In this document: piece by piece, positions 19,925-29,440 of the stretch | Position numbering within the stretch: the first letter of the stretch is position 1 | How the letters are laid out: each line of letters opens with the position of its first letter | Source: Diprion similis | Lineage: Eukaryota; Arthropoda; Insecta; Hymenoptera; Diprionidae | NCBI RefSeq assembly: GCF_021155765.1 | Contig: NC_060105.1 | Coordinates: forward strand, 16,339,001 to 16,403,000 | Direction: 5' to 3' | DNA length: 64,000 nucleotides | Made by a program: the position numbers and the translations under genes | The notes under the pieces: model-generated | What the model saw: the letters and a program-made list of their open reading frames with translations, nothing else | What the model was told of the DNA's origin: nothing | The model's database searches: none

Positions 19925-22900
19925 TTAAAGAAATACATTTTCTTTACATATATAATAAATAAAAATAAAAAGAAGATAATTGCACTGACTCCACAAGCGT
20001 CTTCTCAAACAGCCAGCTAGCAACCAAGACAACGCACTCACTACTTCGGCACGCTCAATAGTCAGCAAATAATTGTAGCAACTCGTCTTGAACACTTCTG
20101 GAGATGAAGCGGTCGTGATAGCCGGCGGCAAAGAATTCCAGAAAAAAGTGTCCAAAACAAGAAAAGAGCGCTGGAAGGTGGATGTGCGCGGAACTGGTGC
20201 AATGAGCGTATCAGTACGATTATTGTCTCTATGCCTGGCTATGTTGTGGTTCATTCTTAGACGCTCACATAAGAGAGCATTCTTAGACGCTCACATAAGA
20301 GAGCATTCTTATTCATGGCCAGCATTCCGTAATAGATGCAGCCCAAAAGATACAGCCGACGATTGTGCGGCGCGAGCCAACCCAGGTCAAGCCTGGGCCC
20401 GCTGACGTGCACCCCAAGTGGCTTGCGCAGTATAAACCTCACACAGTTATTCAGTGCAACTGTCAGTTTCTTCTCAAGGTTTAAGTTTAGGTTAGTAAGG
20501 GCAGCTGCACAGTAGTCGAAGACAGGAAGAACTAAACTAGTAACAAGTTGCCGCTTCAGAGGGATATTTAAGTCATTGACGGAATGACGAAGGCGATACA
20601 ATATTCTCGACGCCGAGCTGCACGTCTTCGCAACCTGGCCTGTCCACGACAACCTTGGGTCAAGCATAACTCCGAGGTACTTGAAGCTGACCACGTACTC
20701 AATCACTTTACCGTCTAAAATAAGTCTTGGGATCTGATCAAGCCCAACTGAGTTCACATTGAATGCACTGTCCAAGATCATGGCCTTAGTCTTCCCAGCA
20801 TTAATCTTCAGCTTGTTACGCTGACACCACATAGTCACAGCCACAAGATCTTCATTCATCCTTTCGATACCGCTATTTAGCTCAGTGAGCTTACACGTAA
20901 GGTAAATAGCGCCATCATCAGCATAGAAAAGATGACTGCAATACCTTAAACACTTGGGGAGATCATTTATAAACAATGAGAAAAGCAACGGGCCAAGTAC
21001 ACTACCTTGGGGTACACCAGTGGAGCACTCACGCCATGTGGAAACATTATCACCATCTCTCACTGCATGCCTTCTTCCCGATAGATAAAGGTACATCCAA
21101 CTTCATACGCGAAACCAAATGCATGAAGCTTACGCAGCAAGAGCAGATGATCAACAGAATCAAACGCTTTCGTCAAGTCAATAAACACAGCCAACGTAAC
21201 TAACTGTTCATCTATGCCACACCGCACGTCATCAACAAACTTAATCACAGCAGTCTGCGTACCCATACCAGGCCGAAAGCCCGTTTGACACCGATCCAGC
21301 ACATCATGGTCATTAAGAAAACGAATAATCTGATCCAGCACAACGCGCTCACAGACCTTAGACATTGCACATAGTATCGATATCGGACGCATATCAGCTA
21401 CAGTCTGCGGGCTGCGAGCTTTGGGTATCGGCGTAATAAGCGACGATCGCCAAAGCGTCGGGTAGCACCCTCTGTGCAACGATGAATTAATTAGATCTGT
21501 GATCAGCGGCCCAAACAGAACCTTGAATGTCTTCAGCACATGAGCTGAGATGCCATCAACACCTTCAGCCCGCGAAGTCCCAAGTGAAATGCACTTCGCA
21601 ACCTCACGAGCGTCAACACGAGCAAATGAGAACAGAACACCGCCCCCTGGCCTCGCCAAGCCTGCTATCACTTCGTCTAGCGACGGAAGCTTACGGCCTC
21701 CAGTTATTGTAGCATAATAGTCATTTAAATCCTCAACACTAAAACGCAAGGCATCACGCAACTTAGCAGACGTTGCTGTCAACCCAAGCCTGTCCATTTC
21801 AACCCAAAACTGCTTCGTATGCCCAGCACGATTGAACATTGATTGAAGATAACTTGCTTGACACTTTTTCCAGAGCGACTGAGCCTGACGCCGCGATGTA
21901 ACATAGTCTTCCCAAGCCTGACGATGACGACTTCTCTTAAATCGCCGGTAGCACCTATCACGATCTCTGCGAATGTCTCTTAGCTCCTGCGTAATCCATG
22001 GAGCCGGGCTACGCTTAGCAACGAACTCACGCACAGGAACGCACTGATCAACAACATTTTTAAATAAATTATTCAGCTTAATGAGACGTGAGTCTAAAGA
22101 TCGCAGTGTACCACCAACATACTCGTCTAGCTCATGCAGTCTCGAGTTAACCATCTCCGCCGCGGCAGCAAAATCAGCTTCCTTCCACGATAAACACTTC
22201 ACAAGCCGTCTAACGGGCTTTGGATGTTTATACTTGAGACAGAAGTAAATCAGGTCATGCGAGGAAAGAAAGGGCTAACCTGACTGGCCCCACGATTCAA
22301 GAGCAGCAAGATGACTAACTGCGCAAACATCATTCCAGGTGTTTGCATCGACAGTGTGATTAGTTGGCTGCAAAGGCACAATACTCATACCAGTTCTCAC
22401 AAAAAAGTCTCGTAATCTAACTGCCTTATCGTTGTTGACTAAGAGATCAGCATTGAAGTCGCCAAGAACACAAGCAAACTTATAGTTGACCATCCTAGCT
22501 ATATAGTCATCCTCAAACGTACACATGTAGCCTGCTTTTGGCGGTCGATAAACAATAGCAATTAAGATCTTATGCTGAGATGGGCCCCAAACTTCTGCGA
22601 TGAGGTACTCTGGCAATATCGCATCTCCAGCTCCAATTGACGAACTAAGAAGACGAGCATTGAGCTCCTTTCGTACAAAGACTGCGACTCCGCCTCCACG
22701 CTTGCTATGCCGATCAACACGCAGCAGCACATATACTGGCAACACAACTTGGTGATCAGGGATCGCATCACAAAGCCAAGTCTCGACGACTCCAATTACG
22801 TGGTACGGGTTGACTCTAAAAAATTCTTTAAATTCGCAGAAATGCGCCATTAGAGACTGAGCATTAAGTGAGCAGACGTTGAGAACAGCAAATTCTGTAT

Positions 22901-22935
22901 TATTAACAGCAAGTAACGTTGTAGGAGACCCAAAT
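19925..22935 (-). pseudogene. CR1-like ORF2 (endonuclease-RT), damaged
   Basis: Reading leftward: an endonuclease from about 22935 (LNVCSLNAQSL, VIGVVETWL, RGGGVAVFV, GDFNADL); an in-frame TAG at about 22275; a linker and the first RT blocks (MRPISILCAMSKV, GFRPGMGTQTAV, FIDLTKAFDSVDHL) down to about 21090; a frameshift near 21090; GVPQGSVLGPLLFSLF and the catalytic FYADDGAIYL; then a 26-bp tandem duplication (20253-20304) that shifts the frame; and a C-terminal part ending with FWNSLPPAI, typical of CR1-group ORF2. At least three lesions make it inactive, though the sequence is otherwise well preserved. Confidence 0.9.
20253..20304. repeat. 26-bp perfect tandem duplication
   Basis: Unit starting ATTCTTAGACGC occurs twice head to tail (20253-20278, 20279-20304). 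As 26 is not a multiple of three it breaks the surrounding LINE ORF2 frame. Confidence 0.9.
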
Positions 22936-22937
22936 AG

Positions 22938-23663
22938 TTAAATGGCTAGTCGTTTCAGGTCCGTGGACGGCGAAATTCTAACCGGCCGATCAGCTTGCGA
23001 CTTCCTAAGGAAAACAGCACCATCGGATATCCAAATGTGCTTGCGGTCTACACGCGGAAATGCTTTTATGACACGATCCTTAAGCTGGTGAAGTTGGGCA
23101 GGTTGACGAAGGTTACCATATACCTTGACGTCAGGCAAAGATTGATCCACCTGCTTAGCATTAAAGTCGCGCTGTCCCTTCTTGGCATCAATAACCTTCC
23201 TGCAAGCATCCTTACTCTTCATAGCAACAACAATTGTGCGCGGCCCAGCTAGACCGCTACGACGAGATCCTGCAGCACGACGCCTCTTACCGATCCTGAG
23301 AGCATCAACAAGCTCATCCTCATCCAGCGTGACACCAAGCGCTCCGATGAGAGATCTAGAAAGCGATTTAATATCTTCTCCTTCAACTTCAGGCAAACCG
23401 CTGACGACCAGTTGATTGGACACTTGCTCGCAAGCTGCGCGTAATAGAACAGCTTCATCAGCCGCAGACAGCTTAGCTTCAGCTGGCTTTGACTCAACAG
23501 CAACAAGCCGATGTTGAAGATCATCTACCACCGCTTCAACAGCATCAACTTTAAGATTAGTTGCTTCCTGAGCAGTGTTGAGCGCCTCAAAATCTACACA
23601 AAGCGAAGCAACCTCAGCAGTAACCTTTTAAAGCTGCTCTCCAAATCCATCCAGCTTCGCGTT
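22938..23663 (-). pseudogene. CR1-like ORF1, 5'-truncated
   Basis: The intact downstream part (from about 23531) contains a coiled-coil end, an RRM-like segment (LVVSGLPEVEGED) and the closing motif HIWISDGAVFLRK found in LINE ORF1 proteins. Further upstream, toward 23663, the frame holds a stop at about 23625 and then runs into the gypsy LTR. It ends 3 bases before the ORF2 frame opens. Role before decay: LINE RNA-binding protein. Confidence 0.8.
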
Positions 23664-23667
23664 AATA

Positions 23668-23951
23668 GTGTTACACTTTTTAGCGTAACGAGTAAAACGA
23701 GGGTAAGAAGCTTAGTTAGGTGAGCAATTAAAAGGCGCTAAATGAGAAATATGCTTTGAGAAAAATGTATTTGGGGTAAAGAACGTGTTATCAGCTCAAA
23801 GTCTGAAACAGATCTGTTTTTACAATAATAGCGGTTGACGCAGCAACCTTATTCATTTGATGACATAAGAAGACTTAGTTTTCTTGCGTCACATGCCGAC
23901 TACTAGATCATTAGAAAAGGGGGTAAAGCGGGTGATTTTACCCTTTGTAAC
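23668..23951 (-). repeat. 3' LTR of gypsy copy 1
   Basis: 284 bp, in plus orientation GTGTTAC...GTAAC, with short terminal inverted repeats. It differs from the other LTR by one base in the word AATTAAAAGG (about 23730). Preceded by AATA. Confidence 0.95.
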
Positions 23952-23964
23952 ACTACTCCCCTCT
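23952..23964 (-). promoter_or_regulatory. Polypurine tract
   Basis: On the minus strand AGAGGGGAGTAGT directly precedes the 3' LTR. It is conserved at the same place in copy 2. Such a tract primes plus-strand DNA synthesis. Confidence 0.75.
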
Positions 23965-24818
23965 GAGGAAAAGAGTCGTCCCGACTCGAACAAATTGAAA
24001 CAATAATGATCTTGATCTAGCATACGACGCTCGAAGGTGAGTCGGAGCTGTGGCTCTAAAAATTCAAAGACTCCCTTTCTGCTATCTGGCATTTGCCCAC
24101 AGTCTCAAGGTAAACCACAGAAAACCTTGAGCAGATAGTCGAGCATTGAACTGAATTTTCAAAATTTTATGTGCCGTGTTTTCACAAAGGTCAGAGTAAA
24201 AAGTGTGTAGTGTATAGCTTCGTGTAAAATCCGAAGGAGCGGCCAGTTTCAAATTCCGGAAATCAGGAAAATCCAAATTTGGTCAAAATGATTCGGGAAA
24301 AGGACCACGGGAACAGGAGAGGAAAAGGAGGCGAGCCGGTCCCGAATTCTTTCGGAAACTGCACACCCTAGATTGGGAGGACAAACGTGAGTGAAGGCAG
24401 ACCAATCCGAATTCGCTAAGCGAATTTGAGAAAAGCACGGATCGTATAAATTTTATTATTTTTAAAAGAGAAAATAAACGATCTTATCTGGATTATCGTT
24501 GAGTGTTTCTTTAAAATTGGGGCCTTCAGTCATCCTCAAATACCAGGAGAAGGTAAAGGAAAATCAGGTTACGTCATAAAACAACCTGAAAAAGTGCTGA
24601 CAAAAACTGACACATGGGTTAGAAAAATGTGAAAATCAAATAATCGCTTATCGACCATGAAAAATAACAATCGCGGCTCTGTTCAAACCACAAAGAAATC
24701 AGAGCCAATCTGATACAAAACTCGATTTATGAGAAGAATCTTCTAGAAGAAGACAAAAACCGACGCGAGAACAAAAGCTTCTTCAAAACAGAACTTGAAT
24801 CCTCCAGTCTGCCGAAAA
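23965..24818. other. Non-coding 3' region of gypsy copy 1
   Basis: No supportable gene. Much of it (to about 24750) is conserved in copy 2 (50330-51200), so it belongs to the element. Copy 2 has an extra ~80 bases around 50690-50765 not found here. Confidence 0.6.
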
Positions 24819-25289
24819 ATGTCGAGACATAATTTCATTAACGCCGCTATTTTAGTAAAAAAGTTTTTAATTTCCGATTTCAACGAAATTTCTGCTGAGA
24901 TTATAGAAACCAAATTCGCAGAAGAATGGGCTAAATTAAAATGTGGGCAACTAAATGCTTTTCATGTTCGGAGGGAATGCGGCATAAGGTGTCGACGCTG
25001 CTTATTAAGATTGTAAGTCTTGAAGACAAATTCTCGAAAGAATAAGGATTCTTCATCTTTCAATACTTCGAATTTTTTTTTTTATAGTTTCCATTTCGAA
25101 GTTCCAATAGAAGAAATTAAAGAACTATGTATTCATATCACTTTTGGAGGAGATGGACCAAAATGTATGGATTGTGATGAGGAACTAATCACCTTGGAAA
25201 GAAATACTAACATTTGTGAATCTTGTGAGGAGGTTAAAGATTCGATAAAAAAAATCATGGAATTATCCCATATTTTAAAAAATCTTTGA
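24819..25289 (+). CDS. Two-exon antisense gene for small Cys-rich protein
   Basis: Exon 1 (24819-25012, ATG at 24819) ends at GTAAGT; the 75-base intron (25013-25087) ends in a T-run and TATAG; exon 2 (25088-25289) continues in frame to a stop. The product would have 131 residues. Its middle has CGIRCRRC and its C-terminal half CMDC...CESC, a likely zinc ribbon-like pair. AATAAA overlaps the stop region (25286-25295), so start, intron, stop and poly(A) signal all fit a real transcript running against the retrotransposon. I do not recognise the family. It is convergent with the kinase gene, 44 bases apart. Copy 2 lacks this stretch through a deletion, so family-wide presence is untested. More upstream exons are possible. 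Confidence 0.6.
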
Positions 25290-25333
25290 ATAAAATAAAA
25301 TAAAATTTCATATGTTCTTTGTTATTGTGTTAA

Positions 25334-26011
25334 TTAGTAGAGATTGGAGAGTAGTCTTTCTGTAAAATCTAAATAGATCTGTTCAGTCGTATTTTCTGCA
25401 TCGATAACTATCACGGGGGCAGGTAAGGAAGAAAAAATGCCTCTAATTAACCAATCTTCATGAACTTCTTGAATAGTTCTAAGCAATTGCAGAGGAATCT
25501 CTGTTTCTTCCTTGCGTGCACGAGAATTAATCCGAACAAAAGAGGTTTCTGAGGAAACTCGCAAATAAACTATTAAATCTACTCCGAGTTGGAACGCTTG
25601 AATGAGAAGAGCGGAATTTTTTCTGAGTAGATGAGCCTCGAAATCTCGAAGATTTCCTAACCTGCGATGAGTTTCGATAAAACAATCGCCGCTAAACATC
25701 GACCTTTTCATAATTTTGACAGGCCGAGAGGTTAAAAGAAGATGTCTATCGTACATAACTTGTTGAACGTAATGCTGGAACTGGTAGCAATATCTATTTG
25801 GGTCTTCATACATCAATTGTAATAAGTTGACTCCGGCAACATCACGGTACTGATCGAGGGGTTCTAATAGGGTGCAAACCTGAGGGTCCGACAAGAATCT
25901 TTTAGTAAAGGTTGTCTTCCCGCATCCGATATTCCCTTCGATGATAATAGAAAGTGACTTCTTCTTATGGAGTGAAATTCCGAAGGGAAGGTTATGTTCC
26001 CAATCAATCAA
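25334..26011 (-). CDS. Deoxynucleoside kinase carried by gypsy element
   Basis: A 225-residue frame that aligns by eye along its whole length with insect deoxynucleoside kinases (usual length ~250). Seen: P-loop EGNIGCGKTT (25-34); EPLDQYRDVAG with the catalytic Glu at 50; GVNLLQLMYEDP (60-71); the substrate-site motif KRS at 102-104, where the family has ERS; and the LID arginines in RARKEE (164-169); HEDWLI (184-189). The family phosphorylates deoxynucleosides, the first step of dNTP salvage. The frame has no ATG at its start: an in-frame TAG lies just upstream and the first codon is a TTG, but a good splice acceptor (CTTGTTTTCTAG) ends at 26015, so an upstream exon probably supplies the start. 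It lies where env sits in errantiviruses, 40 bases after the integrase stop, and is intronless. Confidence 0.93.
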   Translation of the reverse strand: MIDWEHNLPFGISLHKKKSLSIIIEGNIGCGKTTFTKRFLSDPQVCTLLEPLDQYRDVAGVNLLQLMYEDPNRYCYQFQHYVQQVMYDRHLLLTSRPVKIMKRSMFSGDCFIETHRRLGNLRDFEAHLLRKNSALLIQAFQLGVDLIVYLRVSSETSFVRINSRARKEETEIPLQLLRTIQEVHEDWLIRGIFSSLPAPVIVIDAENTTEQIYLDFTERLLSNLY

Positions 26012-26014
26012 AGA

Positions 26015-26029
26015 CTAGAAAACAAGAAG
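26015..26029 (-). promoter_or_regulatory. Putative splice acceptor for the kinase mRNA
   Basis: Minus-strand CTTCTTGTTTTCTAG directly before the kinase frame: a pyrimidine tract plus AG. The same sequence with one change (CTTCCTGTTTTCTAG) stands at the same place in copy 2 (51629-51643). It suggests a spliced subgenomic mRNA, as for env. No matching donor was proven; a GTGAGT lies in the leader near 30997-31002. Confidence 0.6.
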
Positions 26030-26051
26030 ACTCGAAGTTTCTTTACTTTTC

Positions 26052-29000
26052 TCAGGGTTGATTCAAAGGTGGTCTAACCTGGGAGGATGTTCCAGGTCCG
26101 GGTGATTCCGTTCGAGTGTGTTCCTCGAACGAAGCTAGACGGTCCAGGTGTACGACCTTTTCTTTAGAGTGAGGCGTTTTTCGGATCCTGTAAACGACAT
26201 CGTTGATCCGGTTAAATATTAAATATGGACCTTCCCAGTTTCGTTGGAGTTTTGGACATTTTCCTTTCTGTCTTCTAGGTTGGAAAAGCCAGACAGAATC
26301 TCCGGGATTAAATTTTAAATCTCTAGCTCGTATATCGTAGCGAGCTTTTAATTTATCTGAAGCCATAGAAATTCTTTCTCTTGCAAAATTATGAATTTCT
26401 TCTGGGCGTTGTTGTAAATCAGAGGCATAATCTGTCTGAGGTTGAGTTTGCACGGGAACAGGGCCTTTCTCTAAATCTGACGGGAGTCGAAGATTTCTCC
26501 CCGTAAGCATACAAGCGGGCGTCTGTTTTGTCGTCTCGTGAATCGCAGATCTATAAGACAGGAGGAAAAAAGGAATCCAGGTGTCCCAATCTCTCTGATT
26601 CTGCTCTACGAAGGACGACAAATATTGGAGTAAAGTTCTATTCAGACGTTCTATCATGCCGTCAGACTGAGGATGGAGGGGAGTAGTACGAGTTTTTCTA
26701 ACCCCTAAAATTTGAGTAACTTCTTTCATTAGGCTTGACTCAAAATTTCGGCCCTGATCGGTGTGTATTTCTAGAGGTACTCCGTGTCTACAGATAAATT
26801 CTTTTACGAACGCCTGAGCTACGGTAGAGGCTTCCTGACTGGCGAGTGGAATTACTTCGGGCCACTTGGTAAAATAATCAGCGATGACTAAGGCGTATTT
26901 ATTCCCACTGTAGGTTATAGGAAGAGGACCGAGGATATCCATTGCTACCCTCTCGAAAGGAGCTCCCACGTTGTAAACTTGAGGAGAGCTTTGTCCTTCA
27001 TCTCGAGGTCCTTTCTTCGACGTGCAGACTTGACATCTCCGACACCAGTCTTCTACTTCGGCACGACATCGTGGCCAAAAATAACGATCGCGTATCTTGC
27101 CTAAAGTTTTATTCGAGGCAAAGTGTCCACCTGCAGGAGAATCGTGGTAAAGAGCAAGAATCTCTGGAACTCGATTTCTGGGAACCAAAAATTGCCACTT
27201 GATCTCTTTCAAGTCCGCGGATTCCCATTTGCGGTATAATATTCCGTCTATTAAAAGAATGGAGTCCCATTGAGCCTAGTAAATTTTGACGTCAGACTCA
27301 GCTAAGGATATTTCTTGCCAGTCTGGGCGAGTTTCTGCTTCTTTCTAAGATTTAACCTGAGACAGAGTAGAATCTTCTTGTTGAGATCTTTTCCAATCTT
27401 CGAGGTTTTCTCTAAAAGAAATCTTCCGTATTGTAGGAGGAGGATCTCTGTATTTTTTAAGGCGAGTACATTGCCTACAATCTGTCGTTTTTTCGCAGGG
27501 TCTTCGAGAAAGAGCGTCAGCGTTTCCATGTTGTAAACCTGCTCGATGAAGAATTTCGAAATCGTACTGTCCGAGCCTCTCAATCCATCTAGCTACCTGA
27601 CCTTCGGGGGATTTAAACGAAAGTAACCACCTTAAAGAAGCATGGTCTGTTCTCATCAAGAATTTCCTCCCGTACAAATAATGATGAAAGTGGACTACGG
27701 TTTTAACAACAGCTAAGAGTTCTCTTCGAGTTACACAATAGTTCCTCTCGGTTTTACTAAGGACTCTGCTGTAATAGCTAATCGCTCTCTCCTGACCTTC
27801 CTGAATCTGTGACAAGGCTCCACCTATCCCTGACAAATAGGCGTCTGTATCTAAAATAAAAGGAAATTCGACCTCTGGATAGGCTAAAATCGGGGAAGAA
27901 GTAAGATTTTCTTTCAATTTCTTGAAGGCTTCTTCGCATTCCGGAGTCCAGTCGAATGGAATCTTGATTCCTGTGAGACAATGGAGGGGTTTGGCTATCG
28001 TGGCGAAACCTTTTACAAATCGTCTGTAGTAGGTACAGAGACCCAAAAAGCTCTGAACTTGCTCTTTGTTCGTCGGTGTCGGCCAAGCAGAGACCTTCTC
28101 GATCTTGGAGGGATCGGTCTTCACTCCTTCAGCGGAGACTATGTGACCGAGGAAGCTGACTTCTTTCTGGAACAGATGGCATTTCTTTGGACTCATCTTT
28201 AGCCCTGCTTGTTTTAACCTGGAGAAGACTTGTTTGAGGTGGTACACTTCTTCAAAGTCTTTCCCGAAAACGATTATGTCGTCCAAATAAACGAGGCAAA
28301 TTTTTCCTGTGAGTCCTTGGAGGACAGTCTCCATCATCCGTTCAAAGGTAGCCGGGGCGTTACTTAAGCCAAAAGGCATTACCTTAAATTGCCATAATCC
28401 TCCTAGTCCTGTGACGAAAGCTGTCTTTTCCTTGTCCAGGGGATCCATCTCAACCTGCCAATAGCCACTCTGAAGATCAATGGTACTGAACCAGGTCGCG
28501 CCAGCAATCAGATCGAGCGTTTCGTCGATTCTGGGGAGAGGATAGGAGTCCTTCTTGGTTATGTCGTTCAGCTTCCTGTAGTCTATGCAAAATCGCTTGG
28601 AGCCGTCCTTTTTGTTGACCAGGACGATCGGAGAAGCCCAGGGACTGGAAGAAGGCTCGATTACGTCGTTGGCCAGCATATCTTCAACGAGTTTCTTCAC
28701 CTCTTCTCTGCCGTTGAGAGCGAGTCTCCGGGGAGCTTGTTTAATTGGAGGATTGTTTCCGACGTCGATTTTGTGTTTTACCGACGTACATCTCCCCTTG
28801 TCTCCGCTGTTTACTGCAAAAGAATCTGCGTACTTAAATAAAACAGATTGAAAGGATTCCTTCTGTTGTAAATCCAGCGTGGTCGACGATTTTTCAAAAA
28901 GATTTTCTAGATGTGAAGGGAGCAGATTTTGATGATTGTCTTCGGAGAGTTCTACTTCTCGTATTCTTGGAGGAGTCCAGTACACTCTTCTTTTCTTCGA

Positions 29001-29440
29001 GCAGAGAGGGATTTCGCGGCTGTTAGACGTCAGAGAATTACTCTTGGTGGAAATCACGCAATCGTGAGCTGTGAGGAAATCTAAACCCAAAATACCTTCA
29101 TCCTCGATATCTGCGACAAAAACCTTGTGTGGAGAGTCGATACATCCGAAAAGGTTAATCTGCACGATAATCTCTCCCAAAACCGGGGTCGTCTCTCCAG
29201 TGGCTGTTCGCAAAGATAAAGAGGGAACAGTCTGGTCGTCAGATTTTAAAAGATCCGACCGAACAACGGTTACCTCTGCTCCGGTATCAATTATCCAGAG
29301 GCAGTCAACGCCATTGACAGTTCCGCGTGCGTAAAGACCAGACTGTCTTAAACTCCTTAGTAAAAACTGAGTCGCAAAAGGGCTTTCTACTCTAACAACC
29401 TGCGATGATTTTCGCCCTCCTAAATCATCTGAATCTAGTT
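26052..29440 (-). CDS. Gypsy pol: protease, RT, RNase H, integrase (two TAG stops)
   Basis: One reading frame of about 1,130 codons entered by -1 frameshift at 29438-29444. Protease: CLWIIDTGAEVTVV (about 29285-29245). Reverse transcriptase: FCIDYRKLNDITKKDSYPLP, FSTIDLQSGYWQVEM and the catalytic VYLDDIIVFG. RNase H: FILDTDAYLSGIGG and TDHASLRWLL. Integrase: an HHCC zinc module (RCRRCQVC end), then the DDE core with MDILGPLPI, HTDQGRNFES and PLHPQSDGMIERLN, and a C-terminal GDSVWLFQPRRQKGK. Two in-frame TAG codons lie between RNase H and integrase (27345-27347 and 27276-27278); copy 2 has TGG at both places. Without them the polyprotein would be complete. Order PR-RT-RH-IN is that of Ty3/gypsy. 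Confidence 0.95.

Larger units (their letters stand above)
19925..23663 (-). mobile_element. Decayed CR1-like non-LTR retrotransposon
   Basis: Minus-strand LINE with ORF1 (22938-23663) and ORF2 (about 19925-22935) in the usual order. Both are damaged. Its upstream side stops at the left LTR of the gypsy element (23668); the coding sense of ORF1 does not resume beyond the right LTR, so the copy is probably 5'-truncated at or near that point. Confidence 0.85.

Noticed and set aside
25334-26011. The kinase as a host gene that happened to sit beside or receive the retrotransposon
   Set aside because: It lies between integrase and the polypurine tract inside matching LTRs, and the same arrangement is in copy 2 at another site.
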